Shown: piece by piece, positions 22,111-33,803 of the stretch
Layout: each line of letters starts with the position of its first letter
How positions within the stretch are numbered: the first letter of the stretch is position 1
Origin: Bicyclus anynana
Taxonomy: Eukaryota; Arthropoda; Insecta; Lepidoptera; Nymphalidae
DNA: 64,000 nt
Direction: 5' to 3'
Assembly: GCF_947172395.1 (NCBI RefSeq)
Contig: NC_069094.1
Coordinates: 10,034,292 to 10,098,291 of the forward strand
Position numbers and translations under genes: made by a program
Notes under the pieces: model-generated
The model's database searches: none
Told to the model about the DNA's origin: nothing
Seen by the model: only the letters and a program-made list of their open reading frames with translations

Positions 22111-22895
22111 ATTGTCCGCACGAATACATTCACGTGGGTCATTTTTAATCGCCTGGCTTTCTCTTTTTTCGGTTCACAAGCAAATGTGTGTGCAATAAAC
22201 GAGCGAATATTCTAAACCATACTAAACTTTCACGGGTTTCGCGCAAAAATAAACATTACAAACGATTGTATCGCGTCTTAATTACCGTGCGGTGATAGCG
22301 AGACGGGGGCGTGAAAGCTCAATACTACACTCTTATTAGCAGCCACAGTCTACGCGTAACGGGTTCCGCAGAGCTGGTATACTGCGCGTTCTCGACGGGA
22401 ACTTGAAGAAGGTGTCCCGCATGGGGTTGTTTAGCTAAGCGCACCAAATATTGTGGTGTCAAGGCCGTCTGCTTTCTTCCGGCATTCCGTTCCCGACGCC
22501 CACGGATATCTCACGCTCGTATTGTGTAACATTTCGATGGAAATTAGTTTACGATTGACTATATTCACCTGCCTACTTGAACTGCGTCTAATAGAGTTGA
22601 ATGTTAAGAAATTCAATCGAATTAATTCCATGCAAGTAGATATCATATTATACAGAGTTATACACATATCAAAGTTGCCCTTGGATTTGTAAACAATTGA
22701 AATGTCAGCGTTTTTATAAATCCGAACGGCTTAAAGCGCTTATTTAATTACGCAGATATTATCTTTCGATTCGTCGCGGTTGAAGTTCACATTAATGAAG
22801 TTGATAGATCATTCGTATCAAGGTCAATTGTTTCTCAATATTACCCGTACAGCTCTATATTGTTTACCAGAGTTGAAGCGTTGGAAATTGTGAAA
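22111..22895. other. No gene recognised
   Basis: Moderate GC at 22260-22520. Overlapping frames at 22431-22692 on both strands have no domain. Confidence 0.4.
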
Positions 22896-23082
22896 TCTAT
22901 ACTGATATTATAAAGCTGAAGAGTTTGTTTGTTCGATTGAACGCGCTAATCTCTGGTCCGATTTGGAAAATTCTTTCAGTGTTAAATAGCCCATTTATCG
23001 AGGAAGGCTATAGGCTATTTATTATCCCCGTATTCATACGGGAACGGGAACCACGCGGGTGAAACCGCGCGGCGTCAGCTAG
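22896..23082 (+). mobile_element. Helitron-C, complete (187 bp)
   Basis: Starts A|TCTATACTGATATTATAAAG, ends GCGTCAGCTAG|T, and inserts between A and T as Helitrons do. A CCCGTATTCATACGGG hairpin lies about 55 bp inside the 3' end, and CCACGCGGGTGAAACCGCGCGG lies nearer the end. Non-autonomous. Confidence 0.82.
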
Positions 23083-23972
23083 TATTTTATATCTCTTCGA
23101 ACTTCGATGGGGTTTTTTAGATCAAATACTAGATATAGTTCGCGGCTAATAAGACTGACGATTAAGTAAAATGCCTGCAGCGCTAACGGCTTGACAACCG
23201 ATAAATTTGATCGTGTGTTGGTCGCGATATGCATGTCATCATGTGAGACTATATTGATCGTCAGTGGCTGACATAAAAGTAACAAACAAACTAACAGCTA
23301 CATTTTTAGTATTTAGATATTCTATTTTTCATTCGACTACGATTCAAATCTCCAATGCAAATAATACCAACCTACATGAATGCTTTTATGGATTTTTTCG
23401 GTATACGGCATACGCCGCACCGAAAAAAATGCATTTGGGACTAGCAAAATTCAGGGAATCAAATCTCATCCGGATTGCAACATTGTTTGCATTATTTAAT
23501 CAACAGACATACATACTACATATCTACTAAAAATGTGAATTAAAATAAAAGCTTTTAAAAAATTTAAGTCAATATAAAAAAAATATATTATCTTGTAACT
23601 ACAGAAAATAATACAAACAATATTTTTACAAACAAAAGAAGAAAAAGAAATGAACCAAAAATTGGACCGACAGGATTCGTAATATTAAACCTAACCTTTA
23701 ACCATTCTTAATCAAATACGTTAATTGAGTTTGGTTCTTATATTTTTTCGTATCTCTAGCGCCCGGTCTTCATTCGCATAATCCTTGTCTTTGGAAGATA
23801 TGGTCTAACGTTGACGTACCGTTATTTGACGTTTTACATTGCAGCATCGTGTGACACAAAAAAACTTTCGTTCCATCTTAGAAGAGCAATGAAAGCTAAA
23901 CTTGCATTTTATTTTTTTAAAGTTACCGTACAAAGGAGCAGATTGAAGCACAATAATTCTCAGTGATAGAAA
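23083..23972. other. No gene recognised
   Basis: AT-rich. A small inverted repeat (TTTTTTCGGT .. ACCGAAAAAA) lies at about 23391-23426. Frames at 23079-23285 (-) and 23264-23530 (+) show no domain. Confidence 0.42.
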
Positions 23973-24118
23973 TCTATACTTATTATATAAAGCTGAAGAG
24001 TTTGTTTGTTTGAACGCGCTAATCTCAGGAACCACTGGTCAGATTTAAAAAATTCTTTCAGTGTTAGATAGCCCATTTATCAATTTATCATTATTTAAAT
24101 ATTATTCGCGTCAGTTAG
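23973..24118 (+). mobile_element. Helitron-C with internal deletion
   Basis: TCTATACTTATTATATAAAG start, TTCTTTCAGTGTTAGATAGC body, end GCGTCAGTTAG; most of the 3' third is missing. Confidence 0.72.
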
Positions 24119-24816
24119 TAATATTATATAGGATAGATAGTAACAGGTAGTAGTACATCCCCGAACGAGCTTCGTCACAAAGAGCTCTACCACAAAACAT
24201 GTACAAGTAGGTACAAGTTCGCCCGATTCTCTTATAATTCCAGATTCATAGCTCGGCTTATTTCTCATAAAAAGTTGTTCGCTTCAAATGTAGTAATTTC
24301 GCAGGGGGTGCAACCCCTCCCCCCGCCCTCTCCGGCTGGCCTTTTAACGCCGGAGATATTGTCTCTTTAGTTAGATCTGTATTTACTCCGGTGTAAGTAA
24401 GGTTTGCAGAAACCTCTCGCTGTTTATCGGTCACCATCTTGATTATGGGTATTTTATCATTTATCGAACTATTCTGAGATTCGCTATTTAAATAAATTGA
24501 CAATTAGGTTGATACGTAATATCTAGCTATATTACTTACAGTTATTATTGCAATAAGGGATACTAAATCCTTTTTCTTCGAGTTCTCTAATACATGTTTA
24601 TATTTTTGACTGTGTACTCGTAGAGCGCGAGCGAGACTACTTGTATGGTAGCTAGAATCTATGCTTAGCTGTTATAGTTAATCGATATGAAAAATAGGTT
24701 CTATATTTTGACCAGTATGGGTAGGAGGTTTAATTATCTATATGCATACTTGTCAGGTAAGGTTTCGTTTTAATTAATCTATAAAAATGTTATAAATATA
24801 ACGTTTTTATAGATAA
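24119..24816. other. No proven gene; GC patch at 24300-24355
   Basis: GCAACCCCTCCCCCCGCCCT stands out. An 81-codon minus frame (24503-24258) crosses it and reads ...ISPALKGQPERAGGGVAPPA...; no known domain and no clear splice support. A palindrome CTATAAAAATG..CGTTTTTATAG ends the stretch. Confidence 0.3.
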
Positions 24817-25066
24817 CTAGCGGACGCTCGCGACTTCGTTCGCGTGAAACTCGATGTAAACTTTCAACTACCTCTACCCTACCCCTACCCTACCCCTTCC
24901 CTACCCTACATACCTACGTTGAATTTTTTTCTGAATTTTCTTTGCTATAAACCTCATGGAGCCCGAGACCTTTCCAACGAATGCAAAACCGCGGAAATCG
25001 GTTCGTGCGTTCTGGAGTTATAGCGTCAGGAAGGAAAACCCGTCTTATTTTTATATAGTAAAAAGA
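24817..25066 (-). mobile_element. Helitron with internal TAGGG-type microsatellite
   Basis: Plus strand begins CTAGCGGACGCTCGCGACTT (the 3' end read in reverse) and continues through (CTACCC)-like repeats (24880-24910), CTCATGGAGCCCGAGACC and GGTTCGTGCGTTCTGGAGTT. The far end is TATATAGTAAAAAGA|T. Similar microsatellite-bearing Helitrons are known in Lepidoptera. Confidence 0.65.
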
Positions 25067-25775
25067 TAAAAAAAATTATAAATATAACATTTTTTAAGTT
25101 ACTTTAAGTTTCTGATTCAGTGATTTATTGTTGTGTTGTAATAAATCACATCGATTTTCGATAATAGAAAAATCAATTGGTCCGCTTGATATTTTATATC
25201 GATTGAAAATTCTTTGAAAATTAAATAATGCATGGAAATAACATATGGTTTTACAGGTCACGTGATGAAGTTAGCGATCGGGTCTGTCATTCCCACACAT
25301 TTTTGTAGTTTTCGAAGCGTTTGCGATCGTAGAAAGAGAATCAACGTGCCATATGGCTACAGACCCAGGCCATGTATTCCAGTTCCTTTCAGCGATAAGG
25401 TTTGAGCCTAAAGAAACGATAATAAAGGAAATTAGTTCCTTTTCTTTCCTTAACACGTCATTCGTTTTTCAGGCTTTTTTCTTGTTTTTTGTTATTTCAT
25501 AGACTTAACCAAAATATTTTTTGACAAATCCAACTGAAATTTCAAGTTCAGATAAATTATGATATTGAATATTGAATATTGAATGAATGAACACTGTATT
25601 TGACTCAGTTGATTAACTTTGTAAGCGCAAGTTAGAGAATCTAATTTTGGAGACTTTGTTATCTTATCTTAATAGGCTTGGTTTAGCATCTCCTGTTAAC
25701 TTCACACGGAATAGTTTTGGAAGCAAGCTTACCTAATTAAGTTTCAAGGGTCCAGATCCTCAATTATCCAAGTAT
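25067..25775. other. No gene recognised
   Basis: AT-rich, with a short GAATATTGAATATTGAAT tandem at about 25565. The 61-residue minus frame (25271-25456) has no domain. Confidence 0.42.
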
Positions 25776-25958
25776 CACACAAATATTATAAAGGCGAAAG
25801 ATTGTGTTAAAATGTGTATGTTTGTTTTTGTGTATTTGGAATGGAAATGGAATTTACTCTGGATTAACACATAACTACTTTCCATCCCGGAAAAATGGTT
25901 CCCGCGGGATTTATAAAAAACTGAATTCCACGCGGACTTATTCACGGGCATCCGCTTG
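25776..25958 (+). mobile_element. Helitron-A, degraded
   Basis: AATATTATAAAGGCGAAAG, TTTGGAATGGAAATGG, CTCTGGATTAACACATAA and TGAATTCCACGCGGACTT; the 3' end reads GCTTGT instead of GCTAGT. Confidence 0.7.
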
Positions 25959-26189
25959 TAAAACATACTTTTTTGATATTTTGCTATCAGTTAGGATATC
26001 TTGAGGAAACATGTATTCAGTTGCCAGACCCTTAGCTTCGTGACAATCTTTCGCTAGAGCCCTTATAGTTTGAACATTAACGGTGTCTTTAAAAGACAAG
26101 CCGCGAAGTTAACTGCCTGTCAACTGTCAAATTATGCCGAGGAGAATTAAAAAAAAATTGATATATGAGTGGTTGAGGCTTTGGACCTT

Positions 26190-26305
26190 TAAAACCTGCC
26201 ATCTTCCAAAGCCACCACAAACCAAACAGCGTATGTGGCTATCATACTTAACACTGGTAAGAATACAGACACACTTTCAGTCTTCATAAAATGAGGTAGG
26301 TTCGG
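26190..26305 (+). repeat. Family-G repeat
   Basis: GTGGCTATCATACTTAACAC and CAGTCTTCATAAAATGAGGT; this order also occurs at 32440, 41740 and 47936. Confidence 0.45.
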
Positions 26306-26321
26306 CAGACTTTTAGTCCAT

Positions 26322-26610
26322 CATCATCATTAACCCATATTCGGCTCACTATTGAGCACGAGTCTACTCTCAGAATGAGAGGGGTTAGGCTAATAGTCCA
26401 CCACGCTGGCCCAATGCGGATAGGCAGATTTCACACACGTGAAAAATTAAGAAAAATCTCAAGTACATATGCAGGTTTCCTCACGATATTTTTCCTTCAC
26501 CATTTGAGACACGTGATATTTAATTTCTTAAAATACACACCGGACCGGATTCAAACGTACGCCCTCAGAATCGATGGCAGCGGTCATATCCACTGGGCCA
26601 TCACAGCTTA
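26322..26610 (-). mobile_element. SINE-A, full length
   Basis: From AACCCATATTCGGCTCAC to CCACTGGGCCATCACAGCTT on plus. The short spacer between body and head is partly lost (CACACCGGACCGGATTCAAA). Confidence 0.87.
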
Positions 26611-28599
26611 GTCCATCAAATATACAATAAGAAAAACTATGTTTGAATTACAATACTGTATAAGACAACAAAGTTAGTAGACAAACAGATTATAAATTTC
26701 TTAATAGGCTTACTTCTTTCGACACGTAATTAAGCCATAACTTAAAACGGCAGTTATTAACTTTTTAAATCTGCCTGGAGGCCGGTAATACCTTATTGAT
26801 ATTTGTGAACGGGCTGGATAATAATATTTGTATATCGCCCTCCATTATTACTTGATCCGCCTCGCCGCTCTCTAATGTGCCTAATGCGGAGATGAAGGGG
26901 ATTTTTTTATAAGAATCGAGAGCTCTTGTTACACTGGCAGTAGTGTATTGGTGTCCACAATGGGTAGAGAGGTAGGGTCACACAATGAAGCAGCCGCATA
27001 ATTGTTAAACTGAACGAGGGTTGAACGACTTGTCAACTGTTTCATACAAATAAACGCATATTTTTTACCGTTTGCTAAACATCAGAAATTCGTTCATTGT
27101 TTTGTGATAACATTTGTCTAACTTAGATTTTTCTTCATTAATTTAAGTTTAAGTAAAACAATAAAATAGAAAACCTATATGTAAATTGAATAAGAAGTTA
27201 GTAGGTACCAGTAGCGAAGGCTGAAATTTTCGACTAGGTAACCTGTTGATGTGTTTATTAGTCTCGTATACGTCGACGTTCTTACAGTGTTATTTATTTT
27301 ATTTATATGTACTGCTTCTTTTTAGACGTTTATTGTACAGATAGTAGAAATGCTGTTCAAATATGAAATACCTTTTTCGAGCGTATAAAATACTTTATGA
27401 GTACAATAATGAATATATTTGTATGGATTTTTAAAAGGTAACCCGATAGGATTTGTGTTGTAAAGGTCCATCGCCCCTGGTAGGTACCTAGGAGGGCAAA
27501 AATGATCTGGAAAAAGAAGGTACAGCAGAGGCGTAGTTTGCCTTGCCCTGTACCAAAATAGTTGGGGGCCCAATAGAATAAATCCCGAAAATCTCTGTAG
27601 TTGCTTGTTCCCTGTACAGCGCAGATTACGACTCAAATTAGTAAAAAAAAACATTTTATTTAAAGTAAGTTGTACTCATTACGAAACCGTATTGGGCAAG
27701 GAATTTTCTATTTTGTACGATTTATATCGGTGGTTACTCTAGTTAAAAAACTTGTGCACGCCAATGTCTACTACCTACGGTATTTTTATACTATACAGTA
27801 GATAGGTCGTGTAGGTTGTCTAAAATATATTTGGTAGCTAAATATATATCTAAATCACCTATGATTTATACGAGTACCTATTAGTTTTTATTATTAATCC
27901 TTATCATATTGAAAGTTACATGATTTCACTCATCGGTATTTTTCCTTATCTGTCATTTGACGTCATTAGATAATCAACCGTTAACTTTATCGGTGATAAC
28001 ATATCCCCCTCATTATTAACAATATGATAACTGCTTACTGACAAGTGATTTGCTTTCATCAGAATATTCATATAAACGACCGAGCCACTCTCAGTGTATT
28101 TTTCAATTGTTAAAATTAAAAAAATACTGAACGTATTTTATTTGCAACGCCACCTAGTAGATTTTTTAGGTAATATGCTATAACTAGCCTGTCTTTTATT
28201 GGCGGTAGAAGTCCAACACTATCTGGTTTAAGATGTCGATGATGTTTTTTCCTTCTGAAAACAAGGTAACTAACACTATAAGGTACTTATCTATACATAA
28301 CTTTTTTTTATTTTGTAGGCACCTTAACTTAACTATTAAGATTTTCTGTATAGGTAGGTACTTTATTGTAGATTTTGATGAACAATAAATCTTAAATAAA
28401 GAGTTAAAGGCATTATGAACAATAGCGCAATTACAATAAACACGTTATAAAATTTACGGTAACCTTTCCAAAGCGTGAATGAGGTAAGTGGTCTGATACC
28501 GATCACTAACTGCCGCGCCACAATACACTTCATCCCTTATTAATTATTTGATCGTAGGCATAAAGGATGCCGTAATCGTCAGAATAATAATATCATCGC
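26611..28599. other. No gene recognised (2 kb)
   Basis: AT-rich. The 110-residue minus frame at 27322-27654 has no recognisable domain and atypical composition. No repeat family identified. Confidence 0.42.
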
Positions 28600-28990
28600 A
28601 CCGCATAAAGAACCCCAAGTAGCGACAACACAAGCGTAAAAATTACACGCCGTCCTGCCAATATGTTTGTGTGTATTAGATTAGATTTATTCGACTGGGT
28701 CACGCACACAGGCGAGCGTCTACCCCGAAACGGGGTGTGCATGGATGTGGGGGCGACACCACCACAGACGAAGCCGCCACCCGCCAGATGGTCACACACA
28801 CAGGCGCGTCGCGAAAGGGAAAGCTACACTGAGTAAACAAATCGCGGGAGCGAATGCCGTCCCTCTCGGTTACAAAGGCCAAAGCCGGTGTGTGTCACAT
28901 CACTGTGTGCTGTCGACACGATCCGACGTAGATTGTTCTGTGAAATTGCCAGGTAATAGGCCGAGGGACTATAGCATTACACATACTTAT
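28600..28990. other. GC-rich patch with overlapping open frames
   Basis: About 28690-28900 is CpG-rich with a CCCCGAAACGGGG palindrome at 28724. Open frames on both strands (28593-28882 minus, 28745-29017 plus) exclude one another and have no domain. Candidate promoter or untranslated exon only. Confidence 0.3.
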
Positions 28991-29540
28991 TGGTGGGTTA
29001 GACGCTCAACGGCCTAATCGAATTGAATATTGGCGACACATTGACGCGTTGACTTTCAAATTGATGTTCGTGTTACGTTATCTGACTTGATATATCCAAT
29101 ACACTTGATTAGTAAAATTAGTCAGTAACTTTCGTCTTAGCTCGCTAGTTCAGTTATTTGGGCTATGTGGGTTTTGGGTTTAGATCCTGGAGTCCTGGGT
29201 GGCTATGGAGTACTAAGCTTTTGTTTCTTCTCGGCCCGTAGTTGGGCTGTTGCTGGTACTCCACATCCCCTCTCCTATAAGGAGGGAGATCTGGTACAGG
29301 AATGCAGTTCTAAAGCTTTCTAGTGTACCTTAACAGAATTGGCCAGTAGACCAAAGGAATTAGAAGACCATCATAGGGTCAGATCTACTAATCATAAAGG
29401 TCAATTTCCGTAATTATTATTTCTTTAGATCTATAGATTACGACTGAATGATGAAATTATAAAGACAGTATAAGACTATCAAAATCTCGATTTCCTCATG
29501 GTTTGTTTCTTGTTCTTGTTACCTCATTCCTCAAATTACC
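28991..29540. other. No gene recognised
   Basis: 29140-29330 is less AT-rich (CACATCCCCTCTCCTATAAGG) and may be an old LINE relic, which I cannot verify. Confidence 0.35.
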
Positions 29541-29680
29541 TTCATCATCCTCATCATCATCATCATCATCATCATCTTCATCATCATCTTCATCATCTTC
29601 ATCATCTTCATCATCTTCATCATCTTCATAATCTTTATCATCATCATTTTCATCATCATCATCATCATCATCTTCATCAT

Positions 29681-29757
<77 letters not shown>
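29541..29757 (+). repeat. (CAT)n microsatellite, ~217 bp
   Basis: Imperfect TCATCATCTTCATCATC blocks are followed by about 60 bp of pure (CAT)n. Open frames of poly-His and poly-Met across it are artefacts. RTE tails in this window have the same unit, so an RTE 3' end may have seeded it; a relic like CAGCGGCTCCCTGTAACCCG lies just downstream (29804). Confidence 0.92.
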
Positions 29758-30111
29758 ATATTGTCATCCTTGTATCAAAGGTCACTGCCTAAAATCGAAA
29801 AATCAGCGGCTCCCTGTAACCCGCTTAAAATTCAATACATAGCATGAATTAATTCTATATTCAAAGATCATCGTCAGCATACGATTCATGTGGTTATATT
29901 TACCATAGTCTAATTCATTATCTTATCAACTAAGCCTTGACTACAAACGAAGTATGCGCGGCAAGGCGGGACGTTTACAGAATTGTTATCGCTTAGAGAT
30001 TAAAACTAATTTGTAGTTGTTGTTTTGTTTCTTTCTTTTAATGTTATATTTTATGCGCAACTGTGAAGGTAAGTATATCCATCTGTTACGTGATGAATTT
30101 GCATTATAAAA
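29758..30111. other. No gene; faint RTE relic at 29800
   Basis: CAGCGGCTCCCTGTAACCCG at about 29804 matches the RTE C-terminal region on minus. The rest is unrecognised. Confidence 0.35.
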
Positions 30112-30165
30112 ATCATCATCATCATGATAATCATCATCATTGCCGATGGTCGTCCACACACGACA
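30112..30165 (-). mobile_element. RTE 3' terminus, minimal
   Basis: ATCATCATCATCATGATAAT repeats, then TTGCCGATGGTCGTCCACAC, a decayed ATCAGCCGATGGACGTCCAC. Confidence 0.5.
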
Positions 30166-30205
30166 CACATTTGACTACATAATTAATTGAATTATTATTG
30201 TCATC

Positions 30206-30255
30206 ATCACCTATTACTATTTCTCTCATTATAAAGAGAAATAGTAGTAGGTGAT
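30206..30255. repeat. 21-bp inverted repeat
   Basis: ATCACCTATTACTATTTCTC.. at 30206-30226 and its complement at 30235-30255, one mismatch, 8-base loop. Confidence 0.6.
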
Positions 30256-30440
30256 ACAAGAAAACGCTGAGGTTTAAAAGAAGATGTTATGTCTAAAATC
30301 GAGAAAGGTATGCTAGGATGGTTTAGGCATTTGGAGAGGATGTCTGAAAGAAGATTATCAATAGCAATTTAAGGCGAGGGTCAAGAATGAAGAATCTAGG
30401 AAGGGAAGGCCAAGGTGAACGTTCCTGGACCAAGTGTAGC
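30256..30440 (+). pseudogene. LINE reverse transcriptase C-terminal relic
   Basis: A plus frame reads KIEKGMLGWFRHLERMSERR then LSIAI and a stop. The MLxWFGHLERMSxxR segment is typical of the end of lepidopteran LINE polyproteins, before the zinc-knuckle-less tail. Downstream frame is broken. Confidence 0.65.
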
Positions 30441-30539
30441 ACTTTCTCATTATAGGCCACAGGTTAAGAGCTATATATACCGTTATAATTATTATCAACA
30501 GATAGATGTCTAGTGCTCAACATCTGTCTGTAGCTTCAA

Positions 30540-30660
30540 AATTCATTTATTTCAAGTAGGCTTAGTTCACAAGTATTTTTTTGTAGACTATTTGTAGACT
30601 CTAACACCGGAAAGATTTTGCTGAGAAGAGCCGGGAAAAACTCAAAAGTTCCTCTTTCAT
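30540..30660 (+). repeat. Family-F repeat
   Basis: ATTTATTTCAAGTAGGCTTA, TTGTAGACTCTAACACCGGA and AAAACTCAAAAGTTCCTCTT align with 16240-16362 and 53311-53447. Confidence 0.58.
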
Positions 30661-30691
30661 TCAATCATATAGTAATAATTCAATTTACATT

Positions 30692-31014
30692 TCTTTTTTT
30701 ATTCTATGCAAGTTAGCTCAAGACTACAATCTCACCTGATGGTAAGTGATGATGCAATCGAAGATGGAAGCGGGCTAGCTTGTTAGAAGGAGGTTGAAAA
30801 CACATCCCTTTCGGTTTCACGACATCGTACCTGAACGCTAAATCACTTGGCGGTACGTCTTTGCCGGTAGGGTGGTAACTAGCCACGGCCGAAGCCTCCC
30901 AGCCCAGCCAGATCTGGACCAACTAAGAAAACTACAATCACCCAGCCGGGGATCGAACCCAGGACCTCCGTCTTGTAAATCCACCGCGCATACCACTGCG
31001 CCAGAGGCCGTCTA
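30692..31014 (-). mobile_element. SINE-B, full length
   Basis: Plus strand runs from the T-tract and GCAAGTTAGCTCAAGACT through GGTAGGGTGGTAACTAGCCA to CATACCACTGCGCCAGAGGC. The B box is GGGATCGAACC on plus. Confidence 0.9.
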
Positions 31015-31542
31015 AATTCTGTTCTCCAGTTCACTGACGGACGGAAAAAAACGCCAAATTATTCATCAAGAAGCAAAGTTTTCAACCATAAAAAAACTTA
31101 CAGGAAACGAAATAAGAACCCACACACCTCTTAAATTTTCCCATAGAATGTAATTAAATAGATATTAAAATATGATATAGGATAGTATCAAAGTCCAACT
31201 ATGTATTTGTGTGAGATGCTTCATTGTTAAGATACTGTTCACATCTCACGAGGGAGGCTGGATCAGATTATCATAATCGAATCTCCTCCAGATTTAAATG
31301 AGGCAATCAATCAAGAGTGGCACAGAGCTTGTTGACAGGAGGGATTCTGAGAACTAAGCACAGTTTATTTAGATAGTACTTATTACTTCTAAATGCTTTA
31401 ATTTCTAAGACTTATTTACACAAAACAACAGACAGACACAAAAAATTAAATGTAAGCAAACCATTCTCCGTACTTCGCTTTTAAAGTAGACGCCCCTGAA
31501 TTCAACCGCGTGAATATAGTTCTTTTTTTGATAGTTCGTTTT
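31015..31542. other. No gene recognised
   Basis: Nothing recognised; AT-rich. Confidence 0.42.
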
Positions 31543-31715
31543 CATTATCAGCCGATGGATGTAAACTGCTGGACATAGGCCTCTTGCATGGACTTTCAAG
31601 GACAACGGTCTTAAGCCGCCAGCATCTAGCTGCTCTGCTTGATGTCTTCGGTCCACCTAGTGGGAGTCGACCAACATTGCGCTTTCCGGTGCGAGGTCGC
31701 CATTCCATCCAAAGA
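31543..31715 (-). mobile_element. RTE-type LINE, 3' end
   Basis: CATTATCAGCCGATGGATGT, AAGCCGCCAGCATCTAGCTG, GGTCCACCTAGTGGGAGTCG and CGCTTTCCGGTGCGAGGTCG; on minus they encode the frame-broken RTGKRNVGR and GGPKTSSR. Confidence 0.8.
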
Positions 31716-32189
31716 GATGGTCCATTTTAGGCCATCTAGCCTGTTCACTAATTTGCTCTATTAACAACCTATTAAAATAATCATCAAATCACCTGAGAAA
31801 TGTCTATCTACTGTATGATATCCAAGAAGGGTAGCCAGTAGGCACCGTATGACATTTGTTACATAGCATCTCAATTTTGTATACGTCATCTAACATGCGT
31901 TAAAGTTAGTGAATTTGCCTGCTTGGCAACCTTTCAGTAAATAACCTGAAATTAATAGAAAACGTCGTGGGACGAATGTCGGTCACGATGAGTTCGCCGA
32001 AGATAATCTTATGTTTACAAAAAAATATTGTGTGATAAGAAATGGTGTTAAAAGTTACAGATGCGAGATTAAAGAGATAATATTTGATATTGCACACCTT
32101 TATCTGTTGGTTGCCAACATTTCACCACTGTTACCAACATCTTCTAAATGATGAAAGTTAGAGGAGAGACAGAGAGGAGAAAAATTGAG
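31716..32189. other. No gene recognised
   Basis: AT-rich; the 63-residue minus frame at 31906-32097 has no domain. Confidence 0.42.
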
Positions 32190-32370
32190 GTGTAAAAGGT
32201 TAGTAGGTATGGACATCTAAAGAGGAGGGATGAAAATTCATACTACCAGGATGTTGAAATTGCAAGTGGAGGCAGACAAGAGAAGAGGAAAGGCAAAAAA
32301 GAGATGGTTGGAGTTTGTGAAAGAGGACATGTGTAAAGGGAATGGACCTGACTTAAGCAAAATTAGTATG
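32190..32370 (+). pseudogene. LINE reverse transcriptase C-terminal relic
   Basis: Plus frame RMLKLQVEADKRRGKAKKRW followed by LEFVKEDMCKGNG, aligned by eye with LNVQVEGHKRRGRPKKRW..CVKEDMC at 52565-52341. Upstream and downstream frames are decayed. Confidence 0.68.
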
Positions 32371-32439
32371 AGTCCATGAAAGATTAAGAACTTGGAAGAA
32401 AGTTTCTCAGCCCATCTCCTAATATAGGGTGGGTAGACA

Positions 32440-32545
32440 ATTATTGAGTTTGGACCGTAGTGTCTATGGAAGGTAGCAGGTTTCATGGCTCCCTATTTGT
32501 CTACCATACTTACCTATGGTAGGAGCGTGAGTAGACAAACATTTT
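32440..32545 (+). repeat. Family-G repeat
   Basis: ATTTGTCTACCATACTTACC then TATGGTAGGAGCGTGAGTAGACAAAC, as in 41740-41995. Confidence 0.42.
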
Positions 32546-33235
32546 ATAAAATCTTTTTAACAAAAACAAAAATAACCGACTCAGTTATTTTGATTTTAAC
32601 ACAAAATTAATAAACTGATATTCGTGAAAATTAAATGGAACCAATCTGTAAGTATATTCTTTGAAATAAAAAAAAATTAGTTATTAAATGACGAAATTAA
32701 GAAGTTGAATTGAGAACCTCCTCCTTTTTTGAAGTAGATTAAAAATATGGGATATCTGACTATCTAAGGTTCATAATTCTTCAATTAATAACTTCAGGGT
32801 TTTTGTCTTAAGACAGGATATAGGTATGCTATATCTTGTCTTAAGACACAAATCTTGAAGGCCTTGAAATAAACCCATGATTATCAAAGTTAAAAAACAT
32901 CAACATGTTAAAACGAAACAGAAGCAAGAAGTCAATGACACGTTTAGTTAAATCGACCTAATACGCGTGCTTGGTATTCAAATTAGGTAAAAACTTGTAT
33001 GTTAACAGATAACAGCTTCAACTGTGTTGATAAGGATAATTAATTTAGAACCGGTTTTTCTACCGTCATATAGGTACCTAATCTTTAACTAAGGCAGAAT
33101 ATTGATGTATTTAATATTTTGTTTACTGAAATTCTACTGTTCAGGATTGAAACAAGAGTTTAGGACACAGAAACACAATTTAATTGCTAATTTTGAAAAT
33201 TTTTAGAACATCTTAGGTATCGATTTATCATTATG
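32546..33235. other. No gene recognised
   Basis: Near 32700-32745 TTGAATTGAGAACCTCCTCC and TTTTTTGAAGT resemble the ACCGACTTCAAAAAAGGAGG repeat motif in reverse. Otherwise AT-rich. Confidence 0.4.
32804..32848. repeat. Paired 12-bp palindromes TGTCTTAAGACA
   Basis: Perfect palindrome at 32804-32815 and again at 32837-32848; with GATATA/TATATC between them the whole forms a nested inverted repeat. Confidence 0.6.
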
Positions 33236-33283
33236 ATTAACATGATCATGATCATCATATCGTCATCATCATCAGCTTATTAG
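33236..33283. repeat. ATC/ATG-type simple repeat
   Basis: GATTAACATGATCATGATCA followed by (ATC)n and ATCATCATCAGCTTATTAG, perhaps a decayed RTE tail. Confidence 0.5.
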
Positions 33284-33803
33284 TAGGTTCTTAGTAGATA
33301 CAAATAGAACAGTAGGTATATACTCGTAGTAGTACAATAGCCCATAAGAGTGAATACCTCCGCTAACTAAATGAGAGGTGCTGTAAAAAAGAGTAGAAGA
33401 TAAAAAAAATCTACTGGTCTATGTCTGTTCGAAACAATAGATTTTTATACAGTTTTCATAAATATTCGACTTTTAAATTAACTCTGAGCATAGTGTTTTT
33501 ACAACGATCGGATTTAAAAAAAATATTCATGCTGACTTCGCATAATTATTGAGTATGTTGTTATCGTTATATTTCTTTTATAAACTTTATAAGCGAGTTC
33601 TTCTTTCTACAATACACTCGGTCTCGTTACTAGTTCCCCAGAAGATCGAATCTATATCGACGTTCACCGGTAATTTAGCCAATGATCTCGACTCCGATAA
33701 CGTTCTACATAGCTACTGTACTACTCGTTTAGTATCTAGCTACTGCCTATTACCTTTTAAGTGCTGAATACCTGCAAATATAAATTAATTAAGCTCATTT
33801 ATT
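33284..33803. other. No gene recognised
   Basis: The 72-residue plus frame at 33549-33767 has no domain. Nothing else seen. Confidence 0.42.

Noticed and set aside
24880..24910. Telomeric or interstitial telomere repeat (TTAGG)n
   Set aside because: The unit is CTACCC/TACCC-like and sits inside a Helitron copy; it is not the insect telomere repeat in a proper array.
27322..27654. 110-codon minus frame as a gene
   Set aside because: No domain, an atypical mix of Phe, Tyr and Pro, and no repeat of the frame elsewhere to support it.
28593..29017. Overlapping frames in a GC-rich patch
   Set aside because: Frames on both strands are open only because GC-rich sequence lacks stops; neither shows a domain.
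29498..29842. Poly-His (+) and poly-Met (-) open frames
   Set aside because: They are translations of a (CAT)n microsatellite; no start context, splice sites or domain.
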